From Ceratotherium simum simum (Eukaryota > Chordata > Mammalia > Perissodactyla > Rhinocerotidae): DNA of 64,000 bases. Positions 35,543-48,123 of the stretch are shown piece after piece. The stretch is from assembly GCF_000283155.1 (NCBI RefSeq), contig NW_004454216.1:6037439-6101438 (forward strand), written 5' to 3'. Both the position numbers and the translations under genes were made by a program. Position 1 is the stretch's first letter. Each line of letters begins with the position of its first letter. The notes beneath the pieces are model-generated. The model did no database searches. It was not told where the DNA came from and saw only the letters and a list, made by a program, of their open reading frames with translations.

Positions 35543-36414
35543 TGTTATGGGTTGAATTGTGTCCCCCAAAATTCATATGTTTAAATCCTAATCCCTAGCA
35601 CCTCACAATGTGACCTTATTTGGAGATAGGGTTTTTACATAAGTTTGTTGTTAGTGCCATTGAGTCGATTCCGACTCCTAGTGACTCTGTGGACAGCAAA
35701 GCTGAACCCTGCCTGGTCTTTTGCACCATCCTCTCACCTTCTGGTGCTCTGCTGCTATTCACAGGGTTTTCACAGCCAATTTTTCAGAAGTTTTTTGGAA
35801 GTTGGTGGCCAGGTCCTTGAAGGACTTCCTAGTCTGTCTTAGTCTGGAAGCTCTGCTGAAACCTATCTACCATGGGTGACCCTGCTGGTATCTGAAATAC
35901 TGGTGGCATAGCTTTCAGCATCACAGCAACACGCAGCCACCACGGTATGACAACCAACAGATGGATGGTGTGCTTCCCTAACTGGGAACTAAATCCAGGC
36001 CATGACAGTGAGAGTGCTGAATCTTAACCACTAGACCACCAGGGCTGGCTTTTATGGAGGTAATCAAGTCAAAAGGAGGTCACTGGAGTGAGCTCTAATC
36101 TGTACCCTTGGTGTCTTTATTAAAAAGGAGAAATCTGGAAATAGATATGCACACAAGAAGAATACCATGTGAAGATAAAGGCAGAAATCAGGGTGATGAC
36201 TCTACCAGCCAAGAAACACCAAAGATTGCCAGCAAAGCACCAGAAGTTAGGAGAAAGGCATGAAACAGATTCTTCCTCACAGCTCTTAGAAGGAACCAAC
36301 CCTTCTGACACGTTGATTTTGGACTTCTAGCCTCCAGAACTGTGAGACAATTTCTGCTGTTTAAACCACCCGGCTTGTGGTACTTGGTTATGGGAGCCCT
36401 AGCAAACTAATACA
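35543..36414 (+). mobile_element. ERVL-MaLR solo LTR (MLT1-like) split by a SINE
   Basis: Starts TGTTATGGGTTGAATTGTGT, ends AGCAAACTAATACA. Between 35640 and 36051 it is interrupted by a SINE; without it the LTR is about 460 bases. The downstream part includes CCAAAGATTGCCAGCAAAGC, CTAGCCTCCAGAACTGTGAG and AACCACCCGGCTTGTGG. Confidence 0.87.
35641..36050 (-). mobile_element. tRNA-derived SINE with RTE/BovB-like tail
   Basis: Read on the minus strand from 36050: AGCCAGCCCTGGTGGTCTAG head with an A-box-like TGGTCTAGTGG and a decayed B box, then CACACCATCCATCTGTTGGT, then a long unrelated body. It ends AGGAGTCGGAATCGACTC plus AATGGCACTAACAACAA and has no poly-A. That terminal motif resembles RTE-clade (BovB-type) LINE tails, so an RTE enzyme probably moved it. 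The head matches the SINEs at 6337 and 58224. Confidence 0.7.
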
Positions 36415-37894
36415 ACTCTGAGGCAGTTGCAGTGGCCTCAAGAAGATGGGCCCACATCTATTCGTCAGGTAAGATGGCTTTCTCTGCTGAGGGTATAGAA
36501 ATTGGAGAGAATTAGGAACAGAGCAGACAGGGAACCAACAGCTAGATGGTGACTGCCTATTAGTGTTAATACAATGGAAAAGAAAGGAGGAAAATCAGAC
36601 ATTTTATTATGTATATCCAAAACACATTAACATAATGAGAGGGTTACCAAGTACTTCTAGGGTTCAGAATTATATTTCTGGCAACAAACAGGTCAGACAA
36701 GGTGGAGTATGAGATCAGCCTGAAAAGTCGACTCATCCAGCAGCCTGGTTCTCTCCAGGTCTAAAATACTGTCGAGAATGTGATGGCCTGCAGCTTGAAT
36801 GGTAATTCTCTGGGTAAAACAAAACAAAATTAAAATGCACGTTAATTTTTAATTATTCTCTTTAAAAACGTGATTAAGTTCAGCTCTGTAAGTTTGCATG
36901 GGTAATGAATAAATAGTTACCACGTTTGTTCTCACTTACAGGACCTCTGGCCTTATACACGAGTCTTCACATACCTTTCAAACAAGGGAGAAGTGACCAC
37001 TGGAATTAACAAAATTGTAGATTAAAAAATCAAATGTGTATAAGAATATATAGAGGACAAAAAGGACAAAAAATATATATATGGAGGATAAAATAAATGG
37101 GCAAATGTGCCATCAGATTGTTAGACCAGTTTGACTATACTGAGCTACTGTATTGTCACGTGAAAACTTCCTATACCATCCCTCCAGTCATCCCAGAAAC
37201 TTGCTTTCTCATAACAGTTCTCTACTGTCATTAAGGCATGACTACTATTCCCTTATGCAGACCATGGCTAGTAGCCCTATGGAAAGAAGCGATAAGGGGC
37301 ACACTGTTCTTCCTTGAAAGTAAATATGATATGATTTTTCTTGACTGTCAGTTGTTAAGTGGTTTTATCAAACTTGTATCACCATTCTGGTTATATGATA
37401 TTCTCCTGTCTGGAATGTCTCCTTCTGGCATATTGCTTTTCCCTGGATCATCGTTCCTCTTCGCTTTTCTCCTTACTTTGGTCTTTACTTCTTGTTCTTT
37501 GCTTCTTTCTCCCTTCTTCTTAGCTGTACTCACTTGCTAAATCAAGTGAATTTATATTTCATACTTCTGCTTCTGCAGAACGTGGTGAAAGGTCCCACCA
37601 CCTGTTCAGACGGACTCTTCCTTCTCACTAGGCCCAGATCTTATGTGCCTTAACCTTTCTTCCTCAGAAAGGACACTCTAATCCTGACATCCTTTATTCC
37701 ATAGCTGAATAAATAATTGGAGTAGATATGTCTGTTGTTCAGGAGGAAGTCAAGTTTCTTTCCAGTGTCTTCATAGATCCACAGTCCTACTCGTATCTTA
37801 AGAAAAGAATTAAATAAAGATATTTACTTGCCCATTTTAACCACATTTCTCTTCCGTTATTCTTGCTACTCAGTCACTTATGCTATCAAAAAGA
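36415..37894. other. No recognised feature
   Basis: Unique sequence. The 100-codon hydrophobic plus frame at 37238-37540 has no recognised similarity and sits in pyrimidine-rich DNA. Confidence 0.45.
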
Positions 37895-38060
37895 CAATGA
37901 GACTGGAAATCAAAAACCCTGCACTTGAGTCCTAAACATTCTCTTGCTTTTTGAAAGGAAAATCTAGAAAAGTCATTTAACTTTTTAATATTCTTGCCTG
38001 AAAATGAGATGATTATCATCAACACTGACTACCAGACAAAATTATTGTGATAAAAGAATG
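37895..38060 (+). mobile_element. MIR SINE relic
   Basis: GAGACTGGAAATCAAAAACC, GTCATTTAACTTTTTAAT and GAAAATGAGATGATTATC follow MIR plus order. Confidence 0.55.
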
Positions 38061-39128
38061 CCTGATCTGACTGAAGTTAGCAAAATTAGCGTATTATGGA
38101 GACATTAGACGTGTTACAATCTTGCCTGAGAGAAGTCCGTGAGCTGGAGATAAATGGGTGAACTAAACCTCATCTAAAAGGTTTAGAAGCAGCCCAGGTA
38201 AGATAATATTGGCCAGAAAATGGTGTCAGATTTTGAAATGTTAAATAAATCAATGAAAAGGATTGTTAAAATAAGACTACCTGAGGACAGTTTGAGGAGG
38301 ATGGTACCCAAAACAAACAAAATCTTCTGACCCTTTCTGGAATTCTCACTTCTCTCCTAATGAGCCAAATCTTTTTAACTCTCCCTGATAATTTCAGCCA
38401 ACATTGCTCTCACCTCTTCTTGAGTGCCCAGAGCACAGATGATCTATATCATTCACTTGGGCCCTTAATTAACAGGTCATTGCATACTGTCTTGATTTCT
38501 GTGCATTCTTCAATTGTTAATGTTCAACAGCTTCTTGGGTTCAGGGGATTTATACCTATTCGCAGGGCTGAGCACAGTGTTAGACACATATTAAGTGTTA
38601 TCTCATTCATCTGCCTTTGCATCCTATCCTATGAGGCTTTCAGATTTCTGCTTCTCTTTCCTAGACTTTCTGCATTCTTATATTTTCTTGGAAAAGCCAA
38701 TTTTCTAAAATTTTCTTCTGGATCTTGCAAAATCCTTTTCAAAGTCATGCTTTTTCTTCTGAGTCTTCATAATAATTTTATTTCTCTCATTCTTTTGAGT
38801 CTTCACAATAATTTTATTCCCTTCATTCTGTAATATTTCTTTATACTCACCATGTTGGCTCCTACTCCCTGTATAGTTAAGTACTGGCTGAATCCTCTTC
38901 TTAGATATACAGCTTGGATTTCTATGAACTACTGGGCTGAAATGGACCACTTCCTGGTTTTCTGACACTCTGAACAGATGGAGTTCATATACACTGTAGC
39001 CAGCACTCTCTCTCTTTTCTCAACTATTTACTTGTGAAGATTACACTTCCCATAATGCAATGCTCTAGACTCCACTCACCTCCTCATTACTTCCCTTTTC
39101 TGGTGTTGTAGGTTCTAAGTCGATATAA
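38061..39128. other. No gene recognised
   Basis: Contains the 157-codon plus frame 38360-38833, leucine-, phenylalanine- and serine-rich. It ends in a local tandem duplication (about 38755-38818, GAGTCTTCATAATAATTTTA then GAGTCTTCACAATAATTTTA, period 41 bases). No similarity is recognised. I treat the frame as chance in pyrimidine-rich DNA. Confidence 0.4.
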
Positions 39129-39140
39129 AAAAAGAGATCT

Positions 39141-39240
39141 TCATAACAGTGTGAATGTGCTTAACACTACTGAACTGTACACTTAAAAAATGGTTACGGT
39201 AAATTTTTAGTTATGTGTTTTTTTACCACAATAAAAAAAA
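39141..39240 (+). mobile_element. Very short LINE-1 3' end
   Basis: GTGAATGTGCTTAACACTAC, TGAACTGTACACTTAAAAAATG and TTACCACAATAAAAAAAAA are the last 100 bases of an L1 3'UTR. AAAAGAGATCTT before and AAAGAGGTCTT after look like the target duplication. Confidence 0.8.
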
Positions 39241-39251
39241 AGAAAGAGGTC

Positions 39252-40424
39252 TTGACTGGGAACAAGGAAAAGGAAAAAGGGAGAAGACAGCATTACGGCT
39301 ACCCCAAAAAGCAGCAGATAAGTGGTAGAGGGGTAGCTGCCCAAGTTATTACTTGAAACAGAGCTAGCTTTTGTGAACTAAGGGGCAGGCTATGAGGGCT
39401 GAGGAAGGAGAGAGGAAGGTCTTCCTCAGTACTTTGAGTTGAGTATAACAAAGGTAAGCCACTAATTGTCTTTCAATCTAGAACCAAAGACCTGTAGTAA
39501 ATGGAAATTCCCTCAGATTCCAGCAACAAGTTGATTGTCAGTCATCATTTTCAGCGTCACTGAGAATTTCCACCTTTTTCCCACCTTCATAGGTATATTT
39601 GTAGGAAGACATGACAGAACTTTATTAGGAGCACTATCCAGGCGCTGGTTTACATGAGAAGCCCCATTTAAAAGAAAGCTCATTAAACAAATTTCAAGTC
39701 AACTTTCCATTCATGTTTAACAGTTTTGAACAAAAGAAAAGAAAAATCAGCCTAATACCAAGCCCTTGAAAAACGTAGAAACTGATTAGAAAGGGAGTAG
39801 AAGCAGCTATGAACCATCAAGATGGGAAATGAGCGGTTCCAGGCATTTTTCAACATTTAAGGCACATCTAAGAACACGGGAAAAGAAGACATTACAAAGA
39901 GCCACCCTGGTAAGCTGGTTGCAAAAGAATTTTTAGTTAAGGGAATAACTGTCTTTAATACTGGGCTAATGAGGGCTAGATTGTTCATTAGCATATAACC
40001 AACATTCTGTTACAGTTTCCAGCTGTGCAGGAAAAACTAAGAAAAGAGAAAACTAAGACAGCCCACTACTCTGTGGAATCATCAATCCATGTATAAAGCT
40101 TATAGATTCCAGAAAAAGATAATCACTCATTCCACAAATATTTATTATATACAGAACCAGGCCTAGCCTCTTGAATGAGCATAACAAGCAGCTTCTTCCA
40201 TGGTGTATGATAACAGAGAATTTCAGTGCTCCTTCGTATTACTCAGATGCCTTCCTCTCTACTTCCTTTCTTTCCACCCAAAAGGCAATGTTCCCATTAA
40301 CAACAACTCTTCCTGTTAACACCTATGCTTTTCTCATATTAACTACCTTCAGAGGCAGGAAGAAGAAATCCAATCAAAAGGCAAGTTGCAGTAGGAGACA
40401 TTTAATTTCCTTTTATTTTATTTA
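39252..40424. other. No recognised feature
   Basis: Unique sequence. Nothing supported. Confidence 0.5.
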
Positions 40425-40640
40425 ACTTCATTTTACTGAGCTCCTACTGTATAAAACAACCATGTAAGTGCTGTGAAACATGCACAGATAAACAAGACAC
40501 TATTTTAGCCCTCAAGGGAGCTAAAATAGTGGAGGGGGGAACACTCACCTTAGCCCAAGAGTCTATAGGAGGAAACAATAAAAAGTAGGAATTGATAGTG
40601 AACTAAATTGGGAGAAGGAGGTCTCAGGGTTCAGCCAGTG
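40425..40640 (-). mobile_element. L2 LINE relic
   Basis: TTTTACTGAGCTCCTACTGT, CCCTCAAGGGAGCTAAAATA: the reversed L2 3' segment. A second small piece of the same kind (TATTTATTGAAGACCTCTAC, ATGCCAATCACTATT) lies at about 41015-41110. Confidence 0.5.
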
Positions 40641-41581
40641 GCACTATCCCATCACTTTCAAACCCTGTCTCAGCAGTGAGGAGTCTTAGAGACTTGCTCT
40701 GATCTACTGACTGGAGAAGAGGCTACATAGAGGGGTTTCTTTTAAATTCCATTCTGGATGCCCCACACATCTATATCAAAGCTTGAGGGCCCTCAGAAGG
40801 TCTGATCCTCTATAATTATCATTAGGAAAGCAGGAATAAGTCCTAACATAAGAGAATTGCAGCTACTTATCAGTTTTAGAAAAACATAAACCTGATTAAC
40901 CCACTCACCTCTAAGTACAACAGAATGCAGCAAAGGCCTTGCAATGACGCAAAATTATATGAGTGGTCTTAGGGAAGAGTAAATACTACTGTCCACTGCC
41001 TGACAAGTTGATTCACTTACTCATTCACAGTATTTATTGAAGACCTCTACATGCCAATCACTATTTTAAAAACTGAGCATAGATAAGATGGTATACAATC
41101 TAGACGACCAAACCCAGACCCTCAAAACACATCTTCCCAATGCTTTGTTAGCTATGTGCCCCACTCTTACAGGGATGCGTCTAAGCTGAAACAGTCTACA
41201 TCTCAATGATTTGGGCCTATTTGGTCTTTGACCTCTGGCTTTCTTGTATTGCCAGTGACATTAAGGATTCTTCAAGATATTTACTGGAGACTACCTGTAT
41301 TATTAGAAACCATTACAATCAGAAAATTAGAATTCATTAACAGGCAGATAATGCCTGTTAATGCATTGCTACTATGATATATGGGACTATATTTATCCTG
41401 CCGTATAACATATCTGCTTCATCAGTGCAGGAACAGGATGATCTTTCATCTGGATGAAATAGCCTTGAAAGCTTCGTCACTGCAGTGCAGCAAGAAGCTA
41501 CTAAAATGGTTCTTCCTAGCCTCTTTCTGCCGATTAAAAAAAAAAAAAAAGACTGCACCACCTCCCAAGGGCTTCGATGCA

Positions 41582-41636
41582 GTTGCTATAGCAACACTAT
41601 ATCTGAGTCAGAACTATTAACAATCACCATGGCAAC
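41582..41636. promoter_or_regulatory. RFX/X-box-like palindrome plus half site
   Basis: GTTGCTATAGCAAC at 41582-41595 is a perfect 14-bp inverted repeat that fits the RFX-family consensus GTTGCYATGGCAAC. A second, partial site CCATGGCAAC lies at 41627-41636. Binding is inferred from the motif only; the surroundings hold no recognised promoter. Confidence 0.4.
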
Positions 41637-41639
41637 AAG

Positions 41640-43439
41640 TGTCTCACTTGCCATTTCCAGAAACTCATTGCGTTTGGACTAGAATCATCACACCATGTAA
41701 AAAGGGGTGGGGTTTTCCTCTCACTAGGAAACTGGATACTTTCTTCAATAACTTATCCAAAAAATGTTTTAAATAAAATAAAATGAAAGGAATTATAAGG
41801 GAATCATGCTGTCATAAGCTGATTATGCTCTTTTCCGAAATATTATAGTTTAATGGAAATAATGGTTAAAATGTTAATAATTGATATGATAGATTCGTTT
41901 TTCCCAATAGGATCCAGTAAAATCTTTGGTATGTATAAAGTTCATACCTATTTTGTAAATTCCAGTAACTGTTTTATTTCTCTTGCCCAGCTCTTTTTGT
42001 CTCTGCTAATTTCCCTTCCTTCACTCTGTCAGACACCCTCTTGAATATTTAGCAGAGCAGAATTCTTTAGAGATTTGTGGATCACACTTGTCAAGTTAGA
42101 AGCAGCAGAAAGGATCACACATATTTCTGGAATTGCACCAATAATGGAGTGTGGGGTACTGCATGAGAAGTGGTTATGGTAGAGCTTCAAGCCCATCCTA
42201 TTTCCCTTCTTTTTTAAACACAAGGTGGTAAGATGGTAAGAATGGGCAGTGTCCAGATTTTCATCCAGAATGTGACCTCCACTGGTGATTGGACACTGGA
42301 ACAGAGTCAACATATATAGCTCCAGTCTCTGAGATCTATTGGATCATCTTTGCTCTTGTGTCACCTTCCCTCCCTAGACGTCCCAGGGCACCTCTTCACC
42401 TCCTGATCCTAGCGCCCTCATCATACCACGTCATGTCACACAATGAGATTGTCTTGGGATCTTTGTCCTGGATCAGAGTTGCTAGGGCCAGATAAGGTTG
42501 ACGAGTAGCTTTCAGAATAGGTTTTCATGTGTACCGACAAAAAAAAAAGGTGCAAAACCAAAACAAAACAAATTTCCCTAAACCAAAAGCCGAATTACAT
42601 CAAACTTCAAATCGATCTCTTTTTCTTTTCCAAGTATCTTGTTTAGTGAAAACAAAAATTCTGTGTGCTGATGTGCCCTTTATTCCCTCAGAGCTCACAC
42701 CCAAGAGAATGGAGGCACGTTCCAGAACAAGCAAACTTTAGTACAGAGAACACAGCGCTACCAGTGATGGGAGAAGGGAAATGGAGGTGACCTTTCTTTT
42801 CACTGTGAATCCTAGGTTATTTGACTCTTCATGCTCAATATTTACTTAGAATAGAAGTTGGAGGAGGGGAGAGGCAGGTAAAATTAAAATGTCTTACTAA
42901 GCCAACATGATAGGAAGTCCTTGAAGAAAGACTCTCCAGCCTATTGTTGAGAGGTTAGAAGGACTGCAAGGTCAGGGTGACATTAGGCTGAAAGCTGAGG
43001 GCTATCCTGTAGCCCAGGATACACAGTCCTTCAGAAACAAAAAAAACAGAGGTTGCATTTCATAATGAACCCACCTCTGAGTGACAGCCCCACATTGCTG
43101 CCTGGATTACAGCGGGCCCTGGATTACACAAGAAAATACAAACTAAACCTTCTCCAGAAAATGGGATACTGGAATGCTCAAATTTGCCAAGTTTTCTCTG
43201 AAATTCTATAATTTATATCCAGACTGCCTAATTGTTGCTTTTTCAATAATTTCTTTTCCTGTGGTCTAAATGAAATCAATGCCCCTCTAGAAAAGAAACT
43301 TGCGGGCCTTGTGACATGGTGTGGATAGTTAAGGGTTCAGCCACATGGTAGTCAGTGTAAGGGGCTTTAGCTGGGAGACTCATACTCTGTCATTTGCCAT
43401 GGCTGTTTGGATACCAAACTGTAAGTAAATCGTAGAAGC
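41640..43439. other. No recognised feature
   Basis: Unique sequence. Small frames at 42029-42313 (minus), 42289-42495 and 42529-42741 (plus) have no recognised similarity. Confidence 0.45.
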
Positions 43440-43640
43440 ACTAGATTTGAATTCAAAACCCTTTTCCTCCCTTTATTAGCTGTGAGACAATGATGAGTAC
43501 ATGACTTGATCACACTGACACATTTTTTCTCATCTTTGACATAGAGCTAACAACACCCAGTTCATAGAATTGTTTCTGTGATTAAATGAACTAATAGACA
43601 CACAGCACCTAATACAGTGTCTGGCACTCAATTAATACTA
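43440..43640 (+). mobile_element. MIR SINE relic
   Basis: TTATTAGCTGTGAGACAATG, GAATTGTTTCTGTGATTAAA, ATACAGTGTCTGGCACTCAA: a clear MIR core and 3' end. Confidence 0.8.
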
Positions 43641-44184
43641 TTATTATATTACGGATGAATTAAGTTTGTCCATATACTCATTGTTTCCTACTCAGATAAG
43701 ACAAGATTTTTGCCTTAAAGATTGTTCTAACTTTATTCATTCATCTCATTATTCATTCAATAAACATTTATCTCTGAGAGGCAGAGACAAGATGTACGCC
43801 TTGCCTTGTATTAGTTGTAATTTACCAATGTTGAAAAGACTAGTAGGGGAGGGAACGCATTGCAAATGACATTTCAGTTTCGGAATTAAATAAGAGATTT
43901 TTCCCAGCTGGGTGAAGTGGTCATGCATTTATCTTTGTGAACTGCTCTCTTTCTCTAACACAACTTTTAATAGGTAAATATACCCATGGGCTTTTGTACT
44001 CCATTTGCGAAGCTATAGTATAGGTTGTTGCAATACTGCCATTAAAATTACCTAGTATAAAGTGTGTGTTACTCTTGGCTATAAAAATTAAAGTTCCCTA
44101 TAGACTGGAACTTGGCAAACATAGTTTGATTAAGTTGGGCTATTTTTATTTTATACTCAAAGGGAAGTGACATGCCCTGGTGAA

Positions 44185-44430
44185 TCAAGCTGTTTTGAAG
44201 TCAGAAAATTGGACCTCCCACTCCAAATCTGCCATTGAGTTATATTTGGAAAGTTCCTCAGTTTCTCCCCATTTGAAAAAAAATGGAGAACAGTTTCTGC
44301 CTCCTCTATTTTATTACAACGAAGGTGAGTACAAGTGTTAAATGTTATAATGAATCCCAATTCTTTCACACGCTATCTCAGAATGGGAACCTGGAAATAT
44401 TAGTTCTACTGCTTTCTTATTCTATAAAAT
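44185..44430 (+). mobile_element. MIR SINE relic
   Basis: TTTTGAAGTCAGAAAATTGG, CCAAATCTGCCATTGAG, CCTCAGTTTCTCCCCATTTG. Diverged 3' part. Confidence 0.6.
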
Positions 44431-45620
44431 AAGAGCAAGTGAATACAATCAGTCCAGCCTGATTTAGCCATGTGCAAATAGACCTACCAAGCGTCACAGA
44501 TTAAATCTTCTAGCAAACAGCCCATTCTAAAAGAATTCAGACATGTTTGGCCACAATGAAAAAACGAGTGGATAGAGAAGGGAGCACAACCTCTGAGCCC
44601 CAGTTCAAACATTGTGTTTTGTTATTTGTACACTGCCATTGATTTTTCACAAATTTCCTCCTCACAACATTAGGAATAAATTGCTTTGAGATACATTCTG
44701 CCTTCCATTTCTGCTTTCAAGGAAGTTCATGCAAGACAGCAAATAGTTAAGTTTCTCTTTTCTTTACCACTTCCTTATGCATACACACCCCTGAGGCTAA
44801 AATTACTTGGTTATCACCATCCTAAATCTTCTTCAGTAGAGTCCATCCTGAGCATAAATCAGCTGATGAAGTAGTGACACTGCCCAGGTCTAGCCTGCAC
44901 TGAGAAGTCCTGTGATACCAGTTGGTTGCTGCGAGTCAGCAGTAATTCTCAATGAACAGAGTTCTGCTTTTCTCTACAGACTCTTTCCTGGTCTCTCCAG
45001 CTTGAAGATTTATCTTCTTTCTCATAGAACTTTCAAATCTGTTTATCTGGCAACCTCTTCAAAAAGGTTAGATGCTCTCTGCGGGCAGAAACTGTACCTT
45101 ATGCTTGCTTTCCTTACAGCAGCTAAGACAAATCACTTGTATATTCTTGTTAGCAAATGTTTTGACTTTAGAGTTCTATAAAGACAAATATTAATAAAAT
45201 ATTTCCTGACTGCTGCTGAGATATGGATAAGAGAAACTATTCCATCTGGGCACAGCGGCTGCAGCTTTCTTTGCAATCTTGCCTATTGAGTATAGACAGT
45301 GTTTGAGGTATATATTGAGTCAAGACCCCTTGAGTAATTTTGTCTTATGTATATGGATCTTATTAGGACCAAAAGGCACATATGGCTCAACTCCAACCTA
45401 ATTACTCAAGCTGTGAGAAGATGAAGTGAGAAAGACCTAGAAACATGGGCAGGAACCACCATTTTGAAGTATTAAGATTTTCCTTATGATTTAGATAATG
45501 CAAATGTTATAATCCCATATTCAAATTGACTCTGTTACTACCAAAGATCCACTCCAGACTTGGTGGTCCCTCTGACCCTCTGCTCTTATAAGAAGTGGTC
45601 ATTCTCAGCATTTCAGGTTT
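44431..45620. other. No recognised feature
   Basis: Unique sequence. The 89-codon plus frame at 44912-45181 has no recognised similarity. Confidence 0.45.
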
Positions 45621-45624
45621 AAAA

Positions 45625-46020
45625 ACCTATTAATTAGGGTTCTTTGGTTGCTAGCAACAGAAACAACTCTGCTTAATTTGAGCAAGAATTGTTATTATTG
45701 GAAAGCTACTGGGCAATGCACTTGATCAAAAAGAAGGCTGAAGAATGCAACTTAGAACAATTAAAAACCAGGTAGCTCCTGAAGGTCTCAGCAGAATCTC
45801 TGTAGACACTCTTTGCTGGAATGAGTGGACTCTTCCCGAACTCCCCCAGGAGAGAGTGATTAGCCAAGGTTAGGGCACATGCTCACTTCTTGGCTGCCCT
45901 GGAAAGCAAATCTGGCAGAAGGAACGTCCAAGGAAGCCCATGTTTCCATAGAGACAGGACAGGCAACTGAATTCACCTACCCACTAAGATCCACCCAGTA
46001 TAGGGAGATTTTAGAGTTCT
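45625..46020 (-). mobile_element. Old interspersed repeat, same family as 29175
   Basis: ATTAGGGTTCTTTGGTTGCT, AGCAACAGAAACAACTC and TTGAGCAAGAATTG parallel the left end at 29180-29230. The right part is weakly conserved and the far boundary is approximate. A 90-codon frame (45879-46151) crosses its end and is not supported. Confidence 0.45.
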
Positions 46021-47748
46021 TGCTACCCAATCTACCTCTTGCTACCCACCAAAATATCAAGAAGCTTAAAGCAATGGGAAAAGGATACTGGGTGCCTCCC
46101 AAACCACAAACATCCACTACAACCATTACCCCCATTTCTCTTCTGCTATAGAGTCATTATTAGATCTATTCTAAGTCTGTTAGCCCTTAATAGAAAAAGT
46201 GGAGAAATTACATATGCCTGCTGTTGAGAACCTTGCTAATGAACTTGTCCTGTCAGCTAGCCTAATTTTCCCAGTATACTACATTCGTATAAGTTTCTAA
46301 AATAAAGATTCTGCCTATTCTTCTGTGTCCCTATGTATCACAGCATGTAATCCAGGTGCTCAGTTGAGCAACATTTTGCAACACTGATACTATCCCCACC
46401 TGATTTGCTTGGAAGATGATGATAAGCAAAATGACACTGGCAGCTTTTAATATTTTCCAAGCTTAAAGGAAGAAGGATTCTGTAATATTAACATAAAGTT
46501 GGATTGGAATGAGCAGCTAAAGCCACTGGCTGTGCAAGGTTTATAATATCTAAACTCCCACCAAGCTGCCATCATCTCTCCATATGTCTCCTGGTCAATG
46601 GGAGCCAAGTTTAGGATTTATAAAAATCAGGGCAATGCCTTCTCTGGTCATGATACCTGTAAGTGAGCAAATGACAATGACCTACCCTATACCAAATCAG
46701 CATGTTTAGTAGCTGTCATCCAAAAAACACGCCAGAGAGCCAAGACAGCACTTGCATTCATAGAAGCCTTCAAAAGAAAGATTCTGCATGTCCATGTTCT
46801 GCTCTTTCTCTCTAATATTTACACACTATAATATGACAGCATAATGTATATTTACTCTGATTACTAGGTCATTTTCACTTCCCAGCTATTTGGCTGATAA
46901 TTGCTATTCACTGTGTTTCCTAAATGCTAAATGAGCAACACACTAGTGCTGATGAAAGTTTTATGTGCCATTTTAGTGCTGTGCCAGGAAAAGAAGCTGG
47001 GACCACAGGGGTGCCAACCGCAAAGGCTTACTCTGTACTGACCAAACCTTCGTTCCTCATTTTTTCATTCAACATTTCATAAGTTATAGCTGCATTTATG
47101 TATTTAAATAGAAATAATAATTTTGTGATTTATTTATGCTGTTGGTTAGCCGACAAACTAAGTCCAAAAGATACTGAATTATCTATGTTTTAATTGGTTC
47201 TTTACAGTGAATACACAATCCAAATAATTGCCAATTCTTTCTTCTATCCTGTGAGTTTATAGGCCAAAAGTTTGGTTATCTTTCAAGCAGGTTTGAAATG
47301 ACTTCAGATGTCTATACCAGCTGTAGGAACACGCTGCTACTCTTTAAGATGTGGCATTTCCTGCCCGGTAGAAACCCTTTGAAAAAGTATTCCGCCTAAA
47401 CTCCAATTTTAGATGTATCCTATCTGCAACTTTCCAGGCCTAGGCAAGAAAAGGAAGATAAAAGCTGAGGATATCATGCCTGGCTTTGTTGCCTGAGGTT
47501 TGGGGTGTAGATCAGCAACAGCACTGGAGTGACCTAATGAGTTTCATCCGCTTCTGGTTTCAGGCACGCATACATTCAGACATAGGTTTGCAGAGCTGTG
47601 TAGAAGAAAGAAATCAGACACTAAGGAGTTGAAGAGAGAGATTAAACTCACGTGTCTTTCATAAATAAAGCTCCAAGCTCACCTCTTTGGCTGTAGCCTT
47701 ACTTTCCCCGTAAGGGGCAGAGTGCTATAGTGACAAGGGGACCCGAGT
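46021..47748. other. No recognised feature
   Basis: Unique sequence. No frame or motif that I can support. Confidence 0.5.
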
Positions 47749-47761
47749 ATAAAGGTAGGAA

Positions 47762-48044
47762 GGGGCCGGCCCCGTGGCTTAGCGGTTAAGTGCGCGCGCT
47801 CTGCTGCTGGCAGCCCGGGTTCAGATCCTGGGCACGCACCGACGCACCGCTTCTCCGGCCATGCTGAGGCCGTGTCCCACATACAGCAACTAGAAGGATG
47901 TGCAACTATGACATACAACTATCTACTGGGGCTTTGGGGAAAAAGAGGAGGAGGATTGGCAATAGACGTTAGCTCAGAGCCAGTCTTCCTCAGCAAAAAG
48001 AGGAGGATTAGCATGGATGTTAGCTCAGGGCTGATCTTCCTCAC

Positions 48045-48075
<31 letters not shown>

Positions 48076-48108
48076 AAATAAATAAATAAATAAAATATTA
48101 AAAAAAAA
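47762..48108 (+). mobile_element. Long composite ERE-type SINE
   Basis: GGGGCCGGCCCCGTGGCTTA head, TACTGGGGCTTTGGGG module, then both GTTAGCTCAGAGCC and GTTAGCTCAGGGCTGATC modules and an (AAAT)n tail at about 48045-48096. Duplication ATAAAGGTAGGAA / ATAAAGGCAGGAA at 47749-47761 and 48109-48121. The intact CpG-rich head suggests a young copy. Confidence 0.94.
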
Positions 48109-48123
48109 ATAAAGGCAGGAAGG

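Noticed and set aside
37238..37540. 100-codon hydrophobic plus frame that looks membrane-like
   Set aside because: Pyrimidine-rich DNA yields Leu/Phe/Ser-rich translations. There is no start context, family match or neighbouring exon.
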